64,000 nt of DNA from DATARN01 sp036264135 (lineage in GTDB: Bacteria; Actinomycetota; Acidimicrobiia; Acidimicrobiales; Palsa-688): positions 10,645 through 74,644 of the forward strand of contig DATARN010000020.1 of NCBI GenBank assembly GCA_036264135.1. The letters are read 5' to 3'. Position numbers and translations under genes: made by a program. Below the pieces are notes generated by a model, which was not told where the DNA came from, searched no databases, and was given only the letters and a program-made list of their open reading frames with translations. Numbering within the stretch: position 1 is the first letter of the stretch; each line of letters begins with the position of its first letter. Shown in pieces: positions 8,839-17,282 of this stretch.

Positions 8839-8858
8839 TACCCCGGGTGGGTATCCTA
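8839..8858 (-). promoter_or_regulatory. Candidate CsoR operator and -10 box ahead of copA
   Basis: An inverted repeat, TACCC-N5-GGGTA (8839-8853 on the plus strand), overlaps a -10-like TAGGAT (read on the minus strand, 8858-8853) and ends 27 bases before the copA ATG. CsoR sites in actinobacteria are GC-rich pseudo-palindromes bounded by TA..TA. A second site of the same 15-base layout lies before csoR itself. Confidence 0.6.
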
Positions 8859-8908
8859 GCGCGTCCGCGAACCTGCCGCCACGGCGGCGTCGGACCCCTC
8901 GGTTGGTG

Positions 8909-9190
8909 CTATGACCGCACCAGGCGGGCGACGGCATCGGCGGCCTCGGCGATCTTGGCCTGGGCGTCGGGGGCGCCCGCCTCGATGGCCTGGGTGACGC
9001 AGTGGCTCAAGTGGTCCTCGAGCAACTCCAACGCCACCGCTTGCAGCGCCTTGGTGGCGGCCGAGACCTGGGTGAGGATGTCGATGCAGTACCGGTCGTC
9101 GACGACCATCTGCTCGATCCCGCGAACCTGACCCTCGATGCGCCGGAGGCGCTTGCGAACGACGTCCTTGTGGTCGCTGTAGCCCCGCAC
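8909..9190 (-). CDS. csoR: Copper-sensing transcriptional repressor CsoR
   Basis: 93 residues, all-helical, of the CsoR/RcnR family. The metal ligands are visible: Cys in RYCIDIL (near 35), then His and Cys in HLSHC (near 60-64), the C-H-C set typical of Cu(I) sensors. The arginine-rich N-terminal helix (RKRLRRIEGQ) is the usual DNA-contact region. GTG 9190 is preceded by AAGGAGGA. It should repress itself and copA until Cu(I) binds. Operator-like repeats lie before both genes, which supports this. Confidence 0.93.
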   Translation of the reverse strand: MRGYSDHKDVVRKRLRRIEGQVRGIEQMVVDDRYCIDILTQVSAATKALQAVALELLEDHLSHCVTQAIEAGAPDAQAKIAEAADAVARLVRS

Positions 9191-9241
9191 GGATCCTCCT
9201 TCGTACCGCCCGCTCGGCTCTCGGGACGGCCCGTCCCGGGC

Positions 9242-9260
9242 AGGATACCCCCGCCCGGTA
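9242..9260 (-). promoter_or_regulatory. Candidate CsoR operator and -10 box ahead of csoR
   Basis: The plus-strand sequence 9246-9260 (TACCCCCGCCCGGTA) has the same length and TACC...GGTA ends as the site before copA. Read on the minus strand, it runs into TATCCT (9247-9242), a plausible -10 box, about 50 bases before the csoR GTG. This suggests autoregulation. Confidence 0.55.
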
Positions 9261-9358
9261 CTTCCCGGTCACGCCAAACCCGGCATCCCTCGATTCAGGA
9301 GCGGCCCGTAAGGTAGGAAGGTCGTCTACCTGCCGGCGCCGTTGTGAAGGGAGCGAAC

Positions 9359-9724
9359 GTGGGCTATCCGGTCATCCACTTCGAGGTCTACGGGGGCAAC
9401 GCGGGGGAGCTGCGCCAGTTCTACCGCCAGGTCTTCGGCTGGCGCCTCAGCGTCCCGCCCGACGACAGCTATGCCATGGTCGACACCGATGCCGGCGGCG
9501 CCGGCATCCCCGGGGGGATCGCGCAGTCGCCCGACGGGAGCGCCCGGGTCGTCTTCTATGTGCTCGTTCCGGACATCAACGCCCACTTGGAGCGCATCGA
9601 GGCGGCGGGAGGGGAGGTGGTGATGGGACGGACGGACTTCGGTGTGGTCATCACCGCGCTCGCACGAGATCCGCAAGGCAACGTGATCGGGCTGACCGAG
9701 GAAGCCCTGCCGTCCCCCCATTGA
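9359..9724 (+). CDS. VOC / glyoxalase-fold protein
   Basis: 121 residues with one vicinal-oxygen-chelate repeat pair. It begins VIHFEVYGGNAGELRQFYR, continues through FGWRL and GGIAQSPDG, and ends with DPQGNVIGLTE. This matches the small VOC proteins often found in actinobacteria, which bind metals, antibiotics or small metabolites; no specific substrate can be assigned. GTG 9359 is preferred over GTG 9344 because GGGAG precedes it at a good distance. It is transcribed divergently from csoR. Confidence 0.8.
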   Translation: MGYPVIHFEVYGGNAGELRQFYRQVFGWRLSVPPDDSYAMVDTDAGGAGIPGGIAQSPDGSARVVFYVLVPDINAHLERIEAAGGEVVMGRTDFGVVITALARDPQGNVIGLTEEALPSPH

Positions 9725-9739
9725 CCCCTGCCAGGCGGT

Positions 9740-9776
9740 TTGTCATTAATGGTCAATATGTGCGAGTATCATATAG
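9740..9776 (+). promoter_or_regulatory. AT-rich candidate promoter region of the surface-protein/importer operon
   Basis: This is a rare AT-rich stretch in the window. It contains TTGTCA (9740-9745) and, further on, TATCAT/CATATAG (9767-9776), upstream of ATG 9835. The spacing between these two boxes is longer than ideal, so the exact elements are uncertain. Confidence 0.3.
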
Positions 9777-9834
9777 CCTCGGCCAAAAGGTGTCGTAGGC
9801 ACTCGTAGTGGCAGGTAGAGGAGGGAACGCGGCA

Positions 9835-11067
9835 ATGGCGGGTCCGATCCAGCCTTATTCTCGCAGGGTGGCGATAGCGGTCGCCGCTCTTCTCAGCATC
9901 GGCGTGGGCGTCGTGGTGTCGTCGTCCAGCTCCAGCGCCGCGGTGACGGCGGTAATCGGCAACGCCTTCGGCGTGTCGGCGCCCAACATCACCCTCTTCG
10001 GCGGCACCCAGCCGGCCTATGGCCCGAAGCCGGTGGTCACCTTGCCGAGCACGGGCTCGGGGACCCCGATCACCGCGAGCGACCCCTCCGAGAGCGTCGC
10101 CTTCGGACCGGCCACCCTCTTCACCTCCGGCCCGGTAAGCGTCAGCACCCAGGGGACTCCCACCAGCCAGAGCGTGACGTCGTCGGCGATGGTGCAGGCG
10201 GGCGCCTCGACCGGCTGCCCCGGCACCGAGACGTCGTGTGTCTATGGGGGACCGTTCACGGCCAACGCCGTCAGCAGTACCTGCACGGCCAACGGGACCA
10301 ACTCCGGCTCCACCACCATCACCGGCGGGGTGCTCGCCACGGCGACCGACACCGGCGGGAACCCGACGACCACGGTGGACATTCCGGCGAACCCGACGCC
10401 CAACTACACCAAGAGCGGCTTTCTCTACGCCGGCTCCACCGACAAAGAGACCTTCACCTACACCTTCAACGAGCAGAAGACCAATACCGACGGGTCGATC
10501 ACCGTCACCGCCGCCCATGACCACCTCAACGGGCCGACCGCCAAGGGCGACATCTATATCGGGCAGGTCACCTGCGGCCTGACCGGAACGGTGACGACGA
10601 CGACCGCCAGCACGGTGAAGCCCACCACCACGACGGCCGCGACCACCACCACCAGCACCACGGTTAAGCCGACCACCACCACGGCGGCGTCGACCACCAC
10701 CACCGTCAAGCCCACCACCACGACCGCGGCGTCGACCACCACCACCGTCAAGCCCACCACCACGACCGCGGCGTCGACCACCACCACCGTCAAGCCCACC
10801 ACCACCACGGCGGCGTCGACCACCACCACCGTCAAGCCCACCACCACGACCGCGGCCCCGACCACCACGACGGTTGCGCCCACCACCACGACGGTTGCGC
10901 CCACCACCACCACGGTTGCGCCCACCACCACCACGGTGGGAGCGACCACCACGACGGTCGCCCAACCGTTCATCTGCACTGTCCTTCATCTGCTGATCCA
11001 GATCTTCCCGCTACTGGGACGTTTCCTGGCGCCGATCTTTAACCTTCTCGGGTGCACCGCCGGCTGA
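9835..11067 (+). CDS. Secreted Thr-rich repeat protein with one surface domain
   Basis: 410 residues. A signal peptide (about 1-35, ending in a Ser/Ala run) is followed by a roughly 210-residue domain (about 36-250) that starts VTAVIGNAFGVSAPN and ends GQVTCGLTG. It has one cysteine pair around CPGTETSC and another at STCTAN. A Thr/Pro/Val stalk (about 255-377) is built from 14-residue and then 7-residue repeats. A hydrophobic C-terminal segment with two cysteines ends the protein. The same domain occurs once more in the first half and once in the second half of the next gene's product. It resembles actinobacterial choice-of-anchor-type surface proteins, but that label is tentative. ATG 9835 has AGGAGG upstream. 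Probably exported; function unknown. Confidence 0.7.
   Translation: MAGPIQPYSRRVAIAVAALLSIGVGVVVSSSSSSAAVTAVIGNAFGVSAPNITLFGGTQPAYGPKPVVTLPSTGSGTPITASDPSESVAFGPATLFTSGPVSVSTQGTPTSQSVTSSAMVQAGASTGCPGTETSCVYGGPFTANAVSSTCTANGTNSGSTTITGGVLATATDTGGNPTTTVDIPANPTPNYTKSGFLYAGSTDKETFTYTFNEQKTNTDGSITVTAAHDHLNGPTAKGDIYIGQVTCGLTGTVTTTTASTVKPTTTTAATTTTSTTVKPTTTTAASTTTTVKPTTTTAASTTTTVKPTTTTAASTTTTVKPTTTTAASTTTTVKPTTTTAAPTTTTVAPTTTTVAPTTTTVAPTTTTVGATTTTVAQPFICTVLHLLIQIFPLLGRFLAPIFNLLGCTAG
10693..10965 (+). repeat. In-frame tandem repeats encoding the Thr-rich stalk
   Basis: Four 42-base units (10693-10860; each encodes TTTTVKPTTTTAAS, the last with P in place of S) are followed by five 21-base units (10861-10965; TTTTVAP and variants). 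All unit lengths are multiples of three, so copy-number changes would alter stalk length without breaking the frame. Neighbouring units differ at few bases, which suggests recent duplication or gene conversion. Confidence 0.9.
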
Positions 11068-12890
11068 CCGGCCATCGAGCTTCGCGCCGGGCCGACGACC
11101 AAAAATCGGCCCGGCGGCCTGCTCCCTTTCGCCGGGCGTTGCTGCGGGCGACGGGGGCAGCCCGAACGATCCTCGTCGTGGCCCTGGTCGCCTCGGTGGC
11201 GCTGGTCGGCGGGGCGGCGCATCGCGCCGAGGCTCAGGTGACCGCGGTGATCGGCAGCGCGTTCGGGGTGTCGGCCCCCAACATCAGCCTGTTCGGGGGC
11301 GCCCAGACGCCGTTCGGACCTACGCCGCACGCCACCCTCCCCGGTACGGGTTCGCCGACCGCGATCACCGGCACTGACCCGACGGAGGCCGTGGCCTTCG
11401 GGCCCGCCACCTTCTTCAATTCGGGTCCGGTCACGGTGAGCACCCAGGGGACGCCCACGACCCAGTCGGTCACCTCGGCGGTGTCGATCCAACCGGCGAC
11501 CCAGGCGGCCGGGACTTGCCCGGGCGGGGCGACGTCCTGCGTGTACGGCGGCCCGTTCACGGCCGGCGCCATCGCCGCCACCTGCACCGCCAACGGGACG
11601 AACACTGCCTCGACCACCATCACCGGCGGCGTGCTGACCACCGCAACCGACGCCAGCGGCAACCCCACCGCCACCGTCACCATCCCGGCCCACCCCACAC
11701 CGAACGACAGCATGAACGGCTCGCTCATGGCCAACGGCGACACGGAGACGTTCACCTACACCTTCAACGAGCAGACGACCAATGCCGACGGGTCGATCAC
11801 GGTGACCGCGGCCCACGAACACCTGAACGGCCCGACGGCCAAGGGTGACCTGTACGTCGGACAGGCCACCTGCGGGCTCACCGGGACGGTGACCGCCTCG
11901 ACGACCACCACGACGATTCCCGGCGGGTCGACGACGACCAGCACCACGACGGCGTCGACGACCACATCGTCGACGGCGCCCGCGACCACCACGACGAGCA
12001 CCGCGCCGGCCAGTACGACGACGACCACGGTGCCGGCGACCACGACCACCCTCCCGCTGCAGGTCGGAGGCAGCGCCTACGGGTACTACGCGTCCGTGAG
12101 CCTCTTCGGCGGCTCGCCCGGCACGATTGGCCCGAAACCGTCGGTCAAACTTCCCGCCGGCGGGTCGACCAGCCCGGTGACCGCCTCGGACCCGACGACC
12201 AACGCCACCTTCGGGCCCGCCTCATTCCTGGTGGCGGGACCGGTGAGTGTCAGCACCGTCGGCACTCCGAGCGGAGGCTCGGTGACCTCGTCGACGTCGA
12301 TCAAGGCGGCCGCCCAGCCCGCCAATACCTGTCCCGGGACGGAGACGTCATGCGTCTCCGCCGGCCCCTTCACCGCTGATTCCGTGGCCAGCACCTGCAA
12401 CGCCGCCGCCAGCGGCGCCAGCGGCTCGGCCACCTTCGCCAACGGACGGCTGGTGACGGCGACCGACACCGCCGGCAACCCGACAACGACGGTGAACATC
12501 CCCGCCAATCCCCCGGCCAACGACAGCATCAGCGGCTACCTCTACGCCAGCGCCACCGACAAGGAGAGTTTCACCTACATCTTCAATCAGCAGACCACGA
12601 ACAGCAACGGCTCGATCACCGTCAACGCCGCCCACGAGGTGTTCCTGGGCCCGACGGCCACGGGCGACCTGATCTTCGGGCAAGCGGTCTGCGCCGCGGT
12701 GACGGCCACGTCGTCAACCCCCGCCGCCCAGGCGGCGGCCGCGGCCGCGGCGGCGGGAAGCGGTCTGGCGGCGACCGGCAGCAACGTCGCCCTGCTCATC
12801 TACCTGGCGGTCGTCGTGCTGTGCCTCGGTTGGACGATGCGACGCTGGACCGACGGAAACCCACCACCGGACGGGGAAGCGATCGAATGA
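11052..12890 (+). CDS. Surface protein with two copies of the same domain and a C-terminal LAxTG sorting signal
   Basis: 612 residues. A basic N-terminus and hydrophobic signal segment (about 36-60) precede domain copy 1 (about 61-283), a Thr/Ser-rich linker (284-337), domain copy 2 (338-555), an Ala-rich stretch, then LAATG (near 572), a hydrophobic helix and MRRW with a 13-residue acidic tail. LAxTG plus a helix plus arginines is the layout recognised by class E sortases in high-GC Gram-positives, so covalent attachment to peptidoglycan is expected; the long acidic tail is unusual. GTG 11052 overlaps the previous gene by 16 bases, and its stop overlaps the permease start (ATGA). No sortase gene is in the window. 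Confidence 0.75.
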   Translation: MHRRLTGHRASRRADDQKSARRPAPFRRALLRATGAARTILVVALVASVALVGGAAHRAEAQVTAVIGSAFGVSAPNISLFGGAQTPFGPTPHATLPGTGSPTAITGTDPTEAVAFGPATFFNSGPVTVSTQGTPTTQSVTSAVSIQPATQAAGTCPGGATSCVYGGPFTAGAIAATCTANGTNTASTTITGGVLTTATDASGNPTATVTIPAHPTPNDSMNGSLMANGDTETFTYTFNEQTTNADGSITVTAAHEHLNGPTAKGDLYVGQATCGLTGTVTASTTTTTIPGGSTTTSTTTASTTTSSTAPATTTTSTAPASTTTTTVPATTTTLPLQVGGSAYGYYASVSLFGGSPGTIGPKPSVKLPAGGSTSPVTASDPTTNATFGPASFLVAGPVSVSTVGTPSGGSVTSSTSIKAAAQPANTCPGTETSCVSAGPFTADSVASTCNAAASGASGSATFANGRLVTATDTAGNPTTTVNIPANPPANDSISGYLYASATDKESFTYIFNQQTTNSNGSITVNAAHEVFLGPTATGDLIFGQAVCAAVTATSSTPAAQAAAAAAAAGSGLAATGSNVALLIYLAVVVLCLGWTMRRWTDGNPPPDGEAIE

Positions 12891-13903
12891 CGACCACCTC
12901 CCCGGTCGCGCCGTCCGCTCACCGGCAGCGGCGTCGATGGGCCGGGGCGGTGGGCTCGTACCTCTTCATGGTGTACGTGCTGATCACGCTGAACTTTCTC
13001 CTGCCTCGGCTCATGCCTGGCGATCCGATCAACGGGCTGCTCAGCCAGGGCTCGGCCAACTTCACCTTCGGGCAACAGACCCGGACGGCGTTGCGGAAGT
13101 ACTACGGCCTCAACGGTTCACTGCTCTCCCAGTACTGGCACTACCTGTGGCGGCTGCTCCACGGCGACCTCGGACGCTCGGTGGTGACCAACGCGCCGGT
13201 GTGGCACGAGTTGACGCGGCCCCTCCCGTGGACGCTCCTGCTTATCGGCTCGTCGATACTGATCGCCAATGTGATTGGCATCGTGGCCGGCATCCACGCC
13301 GGCTGGCGCCGGGACCGACCGATGGACCGCGCCCTCATGGTGGGCCTGGTATCGATCTGGCAGTTCCCCCCGTACCTGCTGGGCCCGATACTGCTGTTCC
13401 TCCTGGCGGTCAAGCTGCACTGGTTCCCCCTGTTCGGCGCCCAAACGCCATTCTCCAACACCTTTGGCTTCGGCCACCGGGTGGTGGACATCGCCGCCCA
13501 CCTCGTCCTGCCCCTGGTTGTCCTCACCGCCGGATTGGTGGCGTGGGACTACCTGCTGATGCGGGCCGGCATGGTGACCGAACTCGGGTCTGACTACGTC
13601 ATGCTGGGGCGGGCCAAGGGCCTTCGCGAGCGCCGCCTCAAGTACCGCTACGCCGCCCGCAACGCCCTCCTGCCGCTCGTGTCCAACACCGCCTTCGACA
13701 TCGGCGCGGCGGTGACCGCCAACATCGTCATCGAGAGCGTCTTTTCCTACCCCGGTCTCGGGCGATTGCTCTTCGAATCGATCGGGACCCGCGACTACCC
13801 GGTCATCCAAGGCGTCTTCCTTCTCCTCAGCGTCGGGATCGTGACGATCAACGCCTTGGCCGACGTCATCTACGGACGCCTCGACCCCCGCACCACGGCA
13901 TGA
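12887..13903 (+). CDS. ABC transporter permease, oligopeptide type (DppB/OppB-like)
   Basis: 338 residues with about six membrane helices. It carries the N-terminal LPRLMPGDP segment typical of DppB/OppB permeases, LGRSVVTNAPVW, and the conserved cytoplasmic loop (DYVMLGRAKGLRERRL) that contacts the ATPase. ATG 12887 overlaps the upstream stop (ATGA) and its own stop overlaps the next permease (ATGA), so translation is coupled through the operon. It should pair with the next gene to form the membrane channel of a peptide or nickel/opine-type importer. Confidence 0.9.
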   Translation: MTTTSPVAPSAHRQRRRWAGAVGSYLFMVYVLITLNFLLPRLMPGDPINGLLSQGSANFTFGQQTRTALRKYYGLNGSLLSQYWHYLWRLLHGDLGRSVVTNAPVWHELTRPLPWTLLLIGSSILIANVIGIVAGIHAGWRRDRPMDRALMVGLVSIWQFPPYLLGPILLFLLAVKLHWFPLFGAQTPFSNTFGFGHRVVDIAAHLVLPLVVLTAGLVAWDYLLMRAGMVTELGSDYVMLGRAKGLRERRLKYRYAARNALLPLVSNTAFDIGAAVTANIVIESVFSYPGLGRLLFESIGTRDYPVIQGVFLLLSVGIVTINALADVIYGRLDPRTTA

Positions 13904-14802
13904 GCAGCGACACCCTTCTCCTGGACGTCGCCGTCCCGACGCAACCGCAACCGGCCGACCGGTCTCCCAGGACCCGCCTGGTGCGTTCGCCCATGCTGAC
14001 GGTCGGCGTCGCCATTCTCGGCGCGGTCGTCCTGGTCGCCATCTTCTCGCCCCTGCTGAGCCCCTACGACCCGCGGGCGATCAGCGGGCCGCCGCTGCAG
14101 ACGCCCTCGGCGCATCATCTGCTCGGCACCGACGTGCCTGGGCGGGACATCTTGTCCCAGCTGTTGTACGGCACCCGGGCATCACTCATCGCCGCCGTCC
14201 TCGGCGGCGCGTTAGCCATGTTCGGCGCCCTGCTCCTCGGGGTGTTGCCGGTGCTGTTCAGCCCCCTGGCGGACCGAGTGTGCAACCGCATCGCCGTCTT
14301 CCTCCTCGCCATGCCCGGCATCCCCCTCCTGATCCTGATCGGCTCCCTCGCAGGCAACAACCAGTTGCTGCTCATCGTGCTGATCGGATTCGCCGGGGTG
14401 GCTTACAACGCCCGCCTGCTTCGCAGTCAGGCCCTGGCGCTGCGCGACCGCGGCTTCATCAGCTCGGCCCGGGGATTCGGCGGCGGCCCGCTCTACGTCA
14501 TGCGGCGGCACATCGTGCCGGCCATGGGACCGCTCGTGGTCATCGGTTTCGTCAACTGGGCGGCCAACGCGGTGTTGATCCAAGCCGCCCTCGCGTTCCT
14601 CGGCCTCGGTGACCCCAGTGGAGTGAGCTGGGGGCTGATGATGAACCGGGCCCTCGGCCAGCAGGCGATCTACCTCAGCCCGATGTGGACATGGTGGGTG
14701 CTGCCCCCCGGGCTGGCGATCACCGTGACGCTGCTCGGCTTCACCTTCGTCGGCGTGGCCCTGGAGCCGGCCTTCAACCCCCGCTGGCACCGGTCCTCGT
14801 GA
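13900..14802 (+). CDS. ABC transporter permease, oligopeptide type (DppC/OppC-like)
   Basis: 300 residues with the DppC pattern. It has a cytoplasmic N-terminus, one early helix, LSPYDPRA, the periplasmic-loop motif HLLGTDVPGRDILSQLLYG, and the ATPase-coupling loop around ALRDRGFISSARGFGGG. It ends FTFVGVALEPAFNPR, as DppC proteins do. It is coupled to the upstream permease by an ATGA overlap. A possible GTG start for the next gene at 14799 would overlap its stop. Confidence 0.9.
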   Translation: MSSDTLLLDVAVPTQPQPADRSPRTRLVRSPMLTVGVAILGAVVLVAIFSPLLSPYDPRAISGPPLQTPSAHHLLGTDVPGRDILSQLLYGTRASLIAAVLGGALAMFGALLLGVLPVLFSPLADRVCNRIAVFLLAMPGIPLLILIGSLAGNNQLLLIVLIGFAGVAYNARLLRSQALALRDRGFISSARGFGGGPLYVMRRHIVPAMGPLVVIGFVNWAANAVLIQAALAFLGLGDPSGVSWGLMMNRALGQQAIYLSPMWTWWVLPPGLAITVTLLGFTFVGVALEPAFNPRWHRSS

Positions 14803-14831
14803 CGAGGCCGCCGCGGCGAGGTGGTCCGGTC

Positions 14832-16472
14832 ATGGACCGCCGGCGCTTCCTGCTGGCATCTCTCGGCGGCGTGGCCGCCGTGGCCGCGTCTTCGTGTGGA
14901 TCCGGATCGGGGTCCGCAAGCAGCGGGCGCGCCGTGCACCTCCCGCAGGGCGCCACCGGCTTCCCGTCGCCGTTCGCGGCCAACGCCGACATCGGCTACG
15001 GCCAGGCGAGCCTGGTCTACGACACCCTGCTGTGGAAAGACAGCAGTGGCCAGCTCCTGCCGTGGCTGGCCCAGAGCTACACAGAGTCTCCCGACCACCT
15101 CACCTACACCTTCCAGCTGCGCCCCAATGTCCGCTGGAGCGACAACCAACCGCTCACCGCCGACGACGTGGTTTTCACCTTCGACTATTACGCCCGCCAG
15201 CAAACGCTCTCGCCGCCGGTCATCATCCAGCCGCCGGACGGTATCGCCAAGGTTTCCTCCTCCGGTCCCCTGACGGTGGAGATCACCCTCGCCGCCCCCA
15301 GGGTCACCTTCCTCGAGCAGGTCGCCGGCGCCCTACCGATCGTTCCCCGCCACGTGTGGGCGTCCATCAAGGACCCCGGGTCGGCCCAGGACCTCAAGGT
15401 CCTGGTCGGCTCGGGCGCCTATCGGGTCGTTTCCTATAACGGCGATGGCGGCCCGCTGCTCTTCGTCGCCCGCAACGACTTCTTTCTCGGGCGGCCGTTC
15501 GTGCAGCGCATCGAGGAGCGGGCGATCGACGACCCCTTCAGCGCACTGCTCCGGGGAGCCGCCGATTATGGCAGTGGCCTGGGGTTGCGGGCCGACACGC
15601 TGGCCCAGTTCACCGCCAACCCGGGGTTCGGGATGGTTACCAACGTCGGCGCCTCCACCAACGCCGTGTACTGGAACCTCGGCAAACTCGGGCCACTGTC
15701 GGACGTGCGCTTCCGTCAGGCCATGCTGATGGCGATCGACCGCCAGGAGCTGGTCACCCGCATCGCCGCCGGCCGGGGCAAACCCGGCAATACCGGCTTC
15801 CTCGGGCCGGACAACCCATTTGTGGCGCCGGTACCGCAATACGACTTCGACGTCGCCGGCGCCAACGCCCTCCTCGACGCCGCCGGCTACCGGGTGCCCG
15901 CGGGCGGGGGCACCCGGCGCGATCCGAACGGCGCGGCACTCAGCTTCACGCTGCTCATGGACAGCGCCCAGGCGCCGCTCTCAGAAATCCTCGTCGCCGA
16001 CCTTCGTCGCGTCAACGTCGAGCTCCGGCCCAACCCCGTGGTCATCGGACCGCAGCTTTTCGGCAACAAATTGACGGGCTCGTACGACATCGCGGTCCTG
16101 CAGTTTCCCGGGCCGGGGCCCGGGGGACCCAACGCCGACCCCGACGTCCTGCGCCGGCTGTTCTCCTCGAACGTCCCTCCGTCACTCCAGGGCGCAACCG
16201 ATTACGCCAACCCGGCGTTCGACAAGCTGGCAGACATGCAGCTGACCGCCTTCGACCCCGCCCAGCGCAAAACCCTCGTCGCTCAGATGCAAACCATCCT
16301 GGCCCAGGACCTACCCGTCGTCCCGCTGTACTTCCCGGAATGGACGGGCCTGTTCAGAAAGTCGGTCCTCGACCAGTGGTATTTCACCCCCAACCAGTTC
16401 CCCGTCGCCGAGAACAACAAGCAATTGTTCATCACCGGCATGAAGACGGGTACGGCCATCCGGCCCGGATGA
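14832..16472 (+). CDS. Solute-binding protein of the oligopeptide importer (SBP family 5)
   Basis: 546 residues. The N-terminus MDRRRFLLASLGG followed by AASSC combines a twin-arginine motif with a lipobox (Cys near residue 22), so it is probably a lipoprotein exported by Tat. Family 5 features include LVYDTLLW, PHLTYTFQLR-like and WSDNQPLTADDVVFTF segments, then VVPLYFPEW near the end. It would capture the substrate outside the membrane for the two permeases just upstream. ATG 14832 is chosen for the signal peptide; GTG 14799 would add 11 residues. Its stop overlaps a possible ATG of the next gene. Confidence 0.9.
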   Translation: MDRRRFLLASLGGVAAVAASSCGSGSGSASSGRAVHLPQGATGFPSPFAANADIGYGQASLVYDTLLWKDSSGQLLPWLAQSYTESPDHLTYTFQLRPNVRWSDNQPLTADDVVFTFDYYARQQTLSPPVIIQPPDGIAKVSSSGPLTVEITLAAPRVTFLEQVAGALPIVPRHVWASIKDPGSAQDLKVLVGSGAYRVVSYNGDGGPLLFVARNDFFLGRPFVQRIEERAIDDPFSALLRGAADYGSGLGLRADTLAQFTANPGFGMVTNVGASTNAVYWNLGKLGPLSDVRFRQAMLMAIDRQELVTRIAAGRGKPGNTGFLGPDNPFVAPVPQYDFDVAGANALLDAAGYRVPAGGGTRRDPNGAALSFTLLMDSAQAPLSEILVADLRRVNVELRPNPVVIGPQLFGNKLTGSYDIAVLQFPGPGPGGPNADPDVLRRLFSSNVPPSLQGATDYANPAFDKLADMQLTAFDPAQRKTLVAQMQTILAQDLPVVPLYFPEWTGLFRKSVLDQWYFTPNQFPVAENNKQLFITGMKTGTAIRPG

Positions 16473-16489
16473 ATAGGAGAATGTACGCG

Positions 16490-17266
16490 ATGTCCTCGGT
16501 AAAGCGTGGTTCGATCCTGGTGCTCCTCCTCTCGATCGTCGTGTCGGCGTGCGGGGGTGGAAGCAGCAAGACCGGCTCGGGAACCACACTGCCCCCGCCG
16601 ACCGTCGCATCGACGACGACGTCGACGACGGTTGCCGCCCCCCCGACCACCAATGCCGCCCTGGTTGCCAAGGCCACGGCGGCGCTTTTCCAGCCCACCG
16701 ATTTCCCCGCCGCCTTCAAGCCCCAGCCTGACCAGGGGGGAACCTGCCCGGCCGACCCGAACATCAACTGCAGTTCATTGAGCCTGGAAACGATCTGGCA
16801 CGACATCCTGACGTGCCTCGCCGTGGCGGACACGCCACAGGCGGTCGCCACCTCCGCCACCTATCTGGAAGGGCTGGCCACCCAGGCCCGGGCCACGGTC
16901 GAGTACAGCACCGCCGACTCGGCCAGCGCGGTCGAAGCGGCCGTCACCGGACCGATGTTCCAGCCGTGCGTCATCAAGGCCTTCACCGCCGACGCCAAGC
17001 GCAGCGCGCCCCAAGGTGCCACACCAGGAGCGGTGACGGTGGCGCCGCTGGCCGCGCCCCAAGTGGGTCAGAAGGTGTCGGCGACCAGGCTCAACGTGAC
17101 CATGAACCTGTCGGCGCTGCCCATCAAGCTCTACCAGGACTTCGTGGTGGTCTTCAACGGCGGCACGATCGTGCGCATGTTCTTCCTCAATCCCGGGAGT
17201 GGCTTTCCCTCCACCCTGGAGCAGTCCTTGCTGCAGAAGGTGGTGACCGCCGCCGGGGCGTCGTAG
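16490..17266 (+). CDS. Lipoprotein of unknown function, last gene of the importer operon
   Basis: 258 residues. A signal peptide ends in VVSAC (lipobox Cys 21), followed by a Gly/Ser and Thr/Pro-rich linker and a roughly 190-residue domain containing CPADPNINCSS, an ILTCLAV helix and a C-terminal FVVVFNGGTIVRMFFLN strand segment. Several cysteines may pair. Similar lipoproteins are often unannotated in actinobacteria. ATG 16490 has AGGAGA nine bases upstream; in-frame ATGs at 16469 (overlapping the previous stop) and 16481 are alternatives. It is convergent with the ATPase gene, 16 bases away. Confidence 0.65.
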   Translation: MSSVKRGSILVLLLSIVVSACGGGSSKTGSGTTLPPPTVASTTTSTTVAAPPTTNAALVAKATAALFQPTDFPAAFKPQPDQGGTCPADPNINCSSLSLETIWHDILTCLAVADTPQAVATSATYLEGLATQARATVEYSTADSASAVEAAVTGPMFQPCVIKAFTADAKRSAPQGATPGAVTVAPLAAPQVGQKVSATRLNVTMNLSALPIKLYQDFVVVFNGGTIVRMFFLNPGSGFPSTLEQSLLQKVVTAAGAS

Positions 17267-17282
17267 TCGAGGCGGCCGGCCC

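Noticed and set aside
10609..10970. CRISPR or satellite DNA in the Thr-rich gene
   Set aside because: The units are contiguous, in frame and encode a Thr/Pro stalk, so it is a coding minisatellite.
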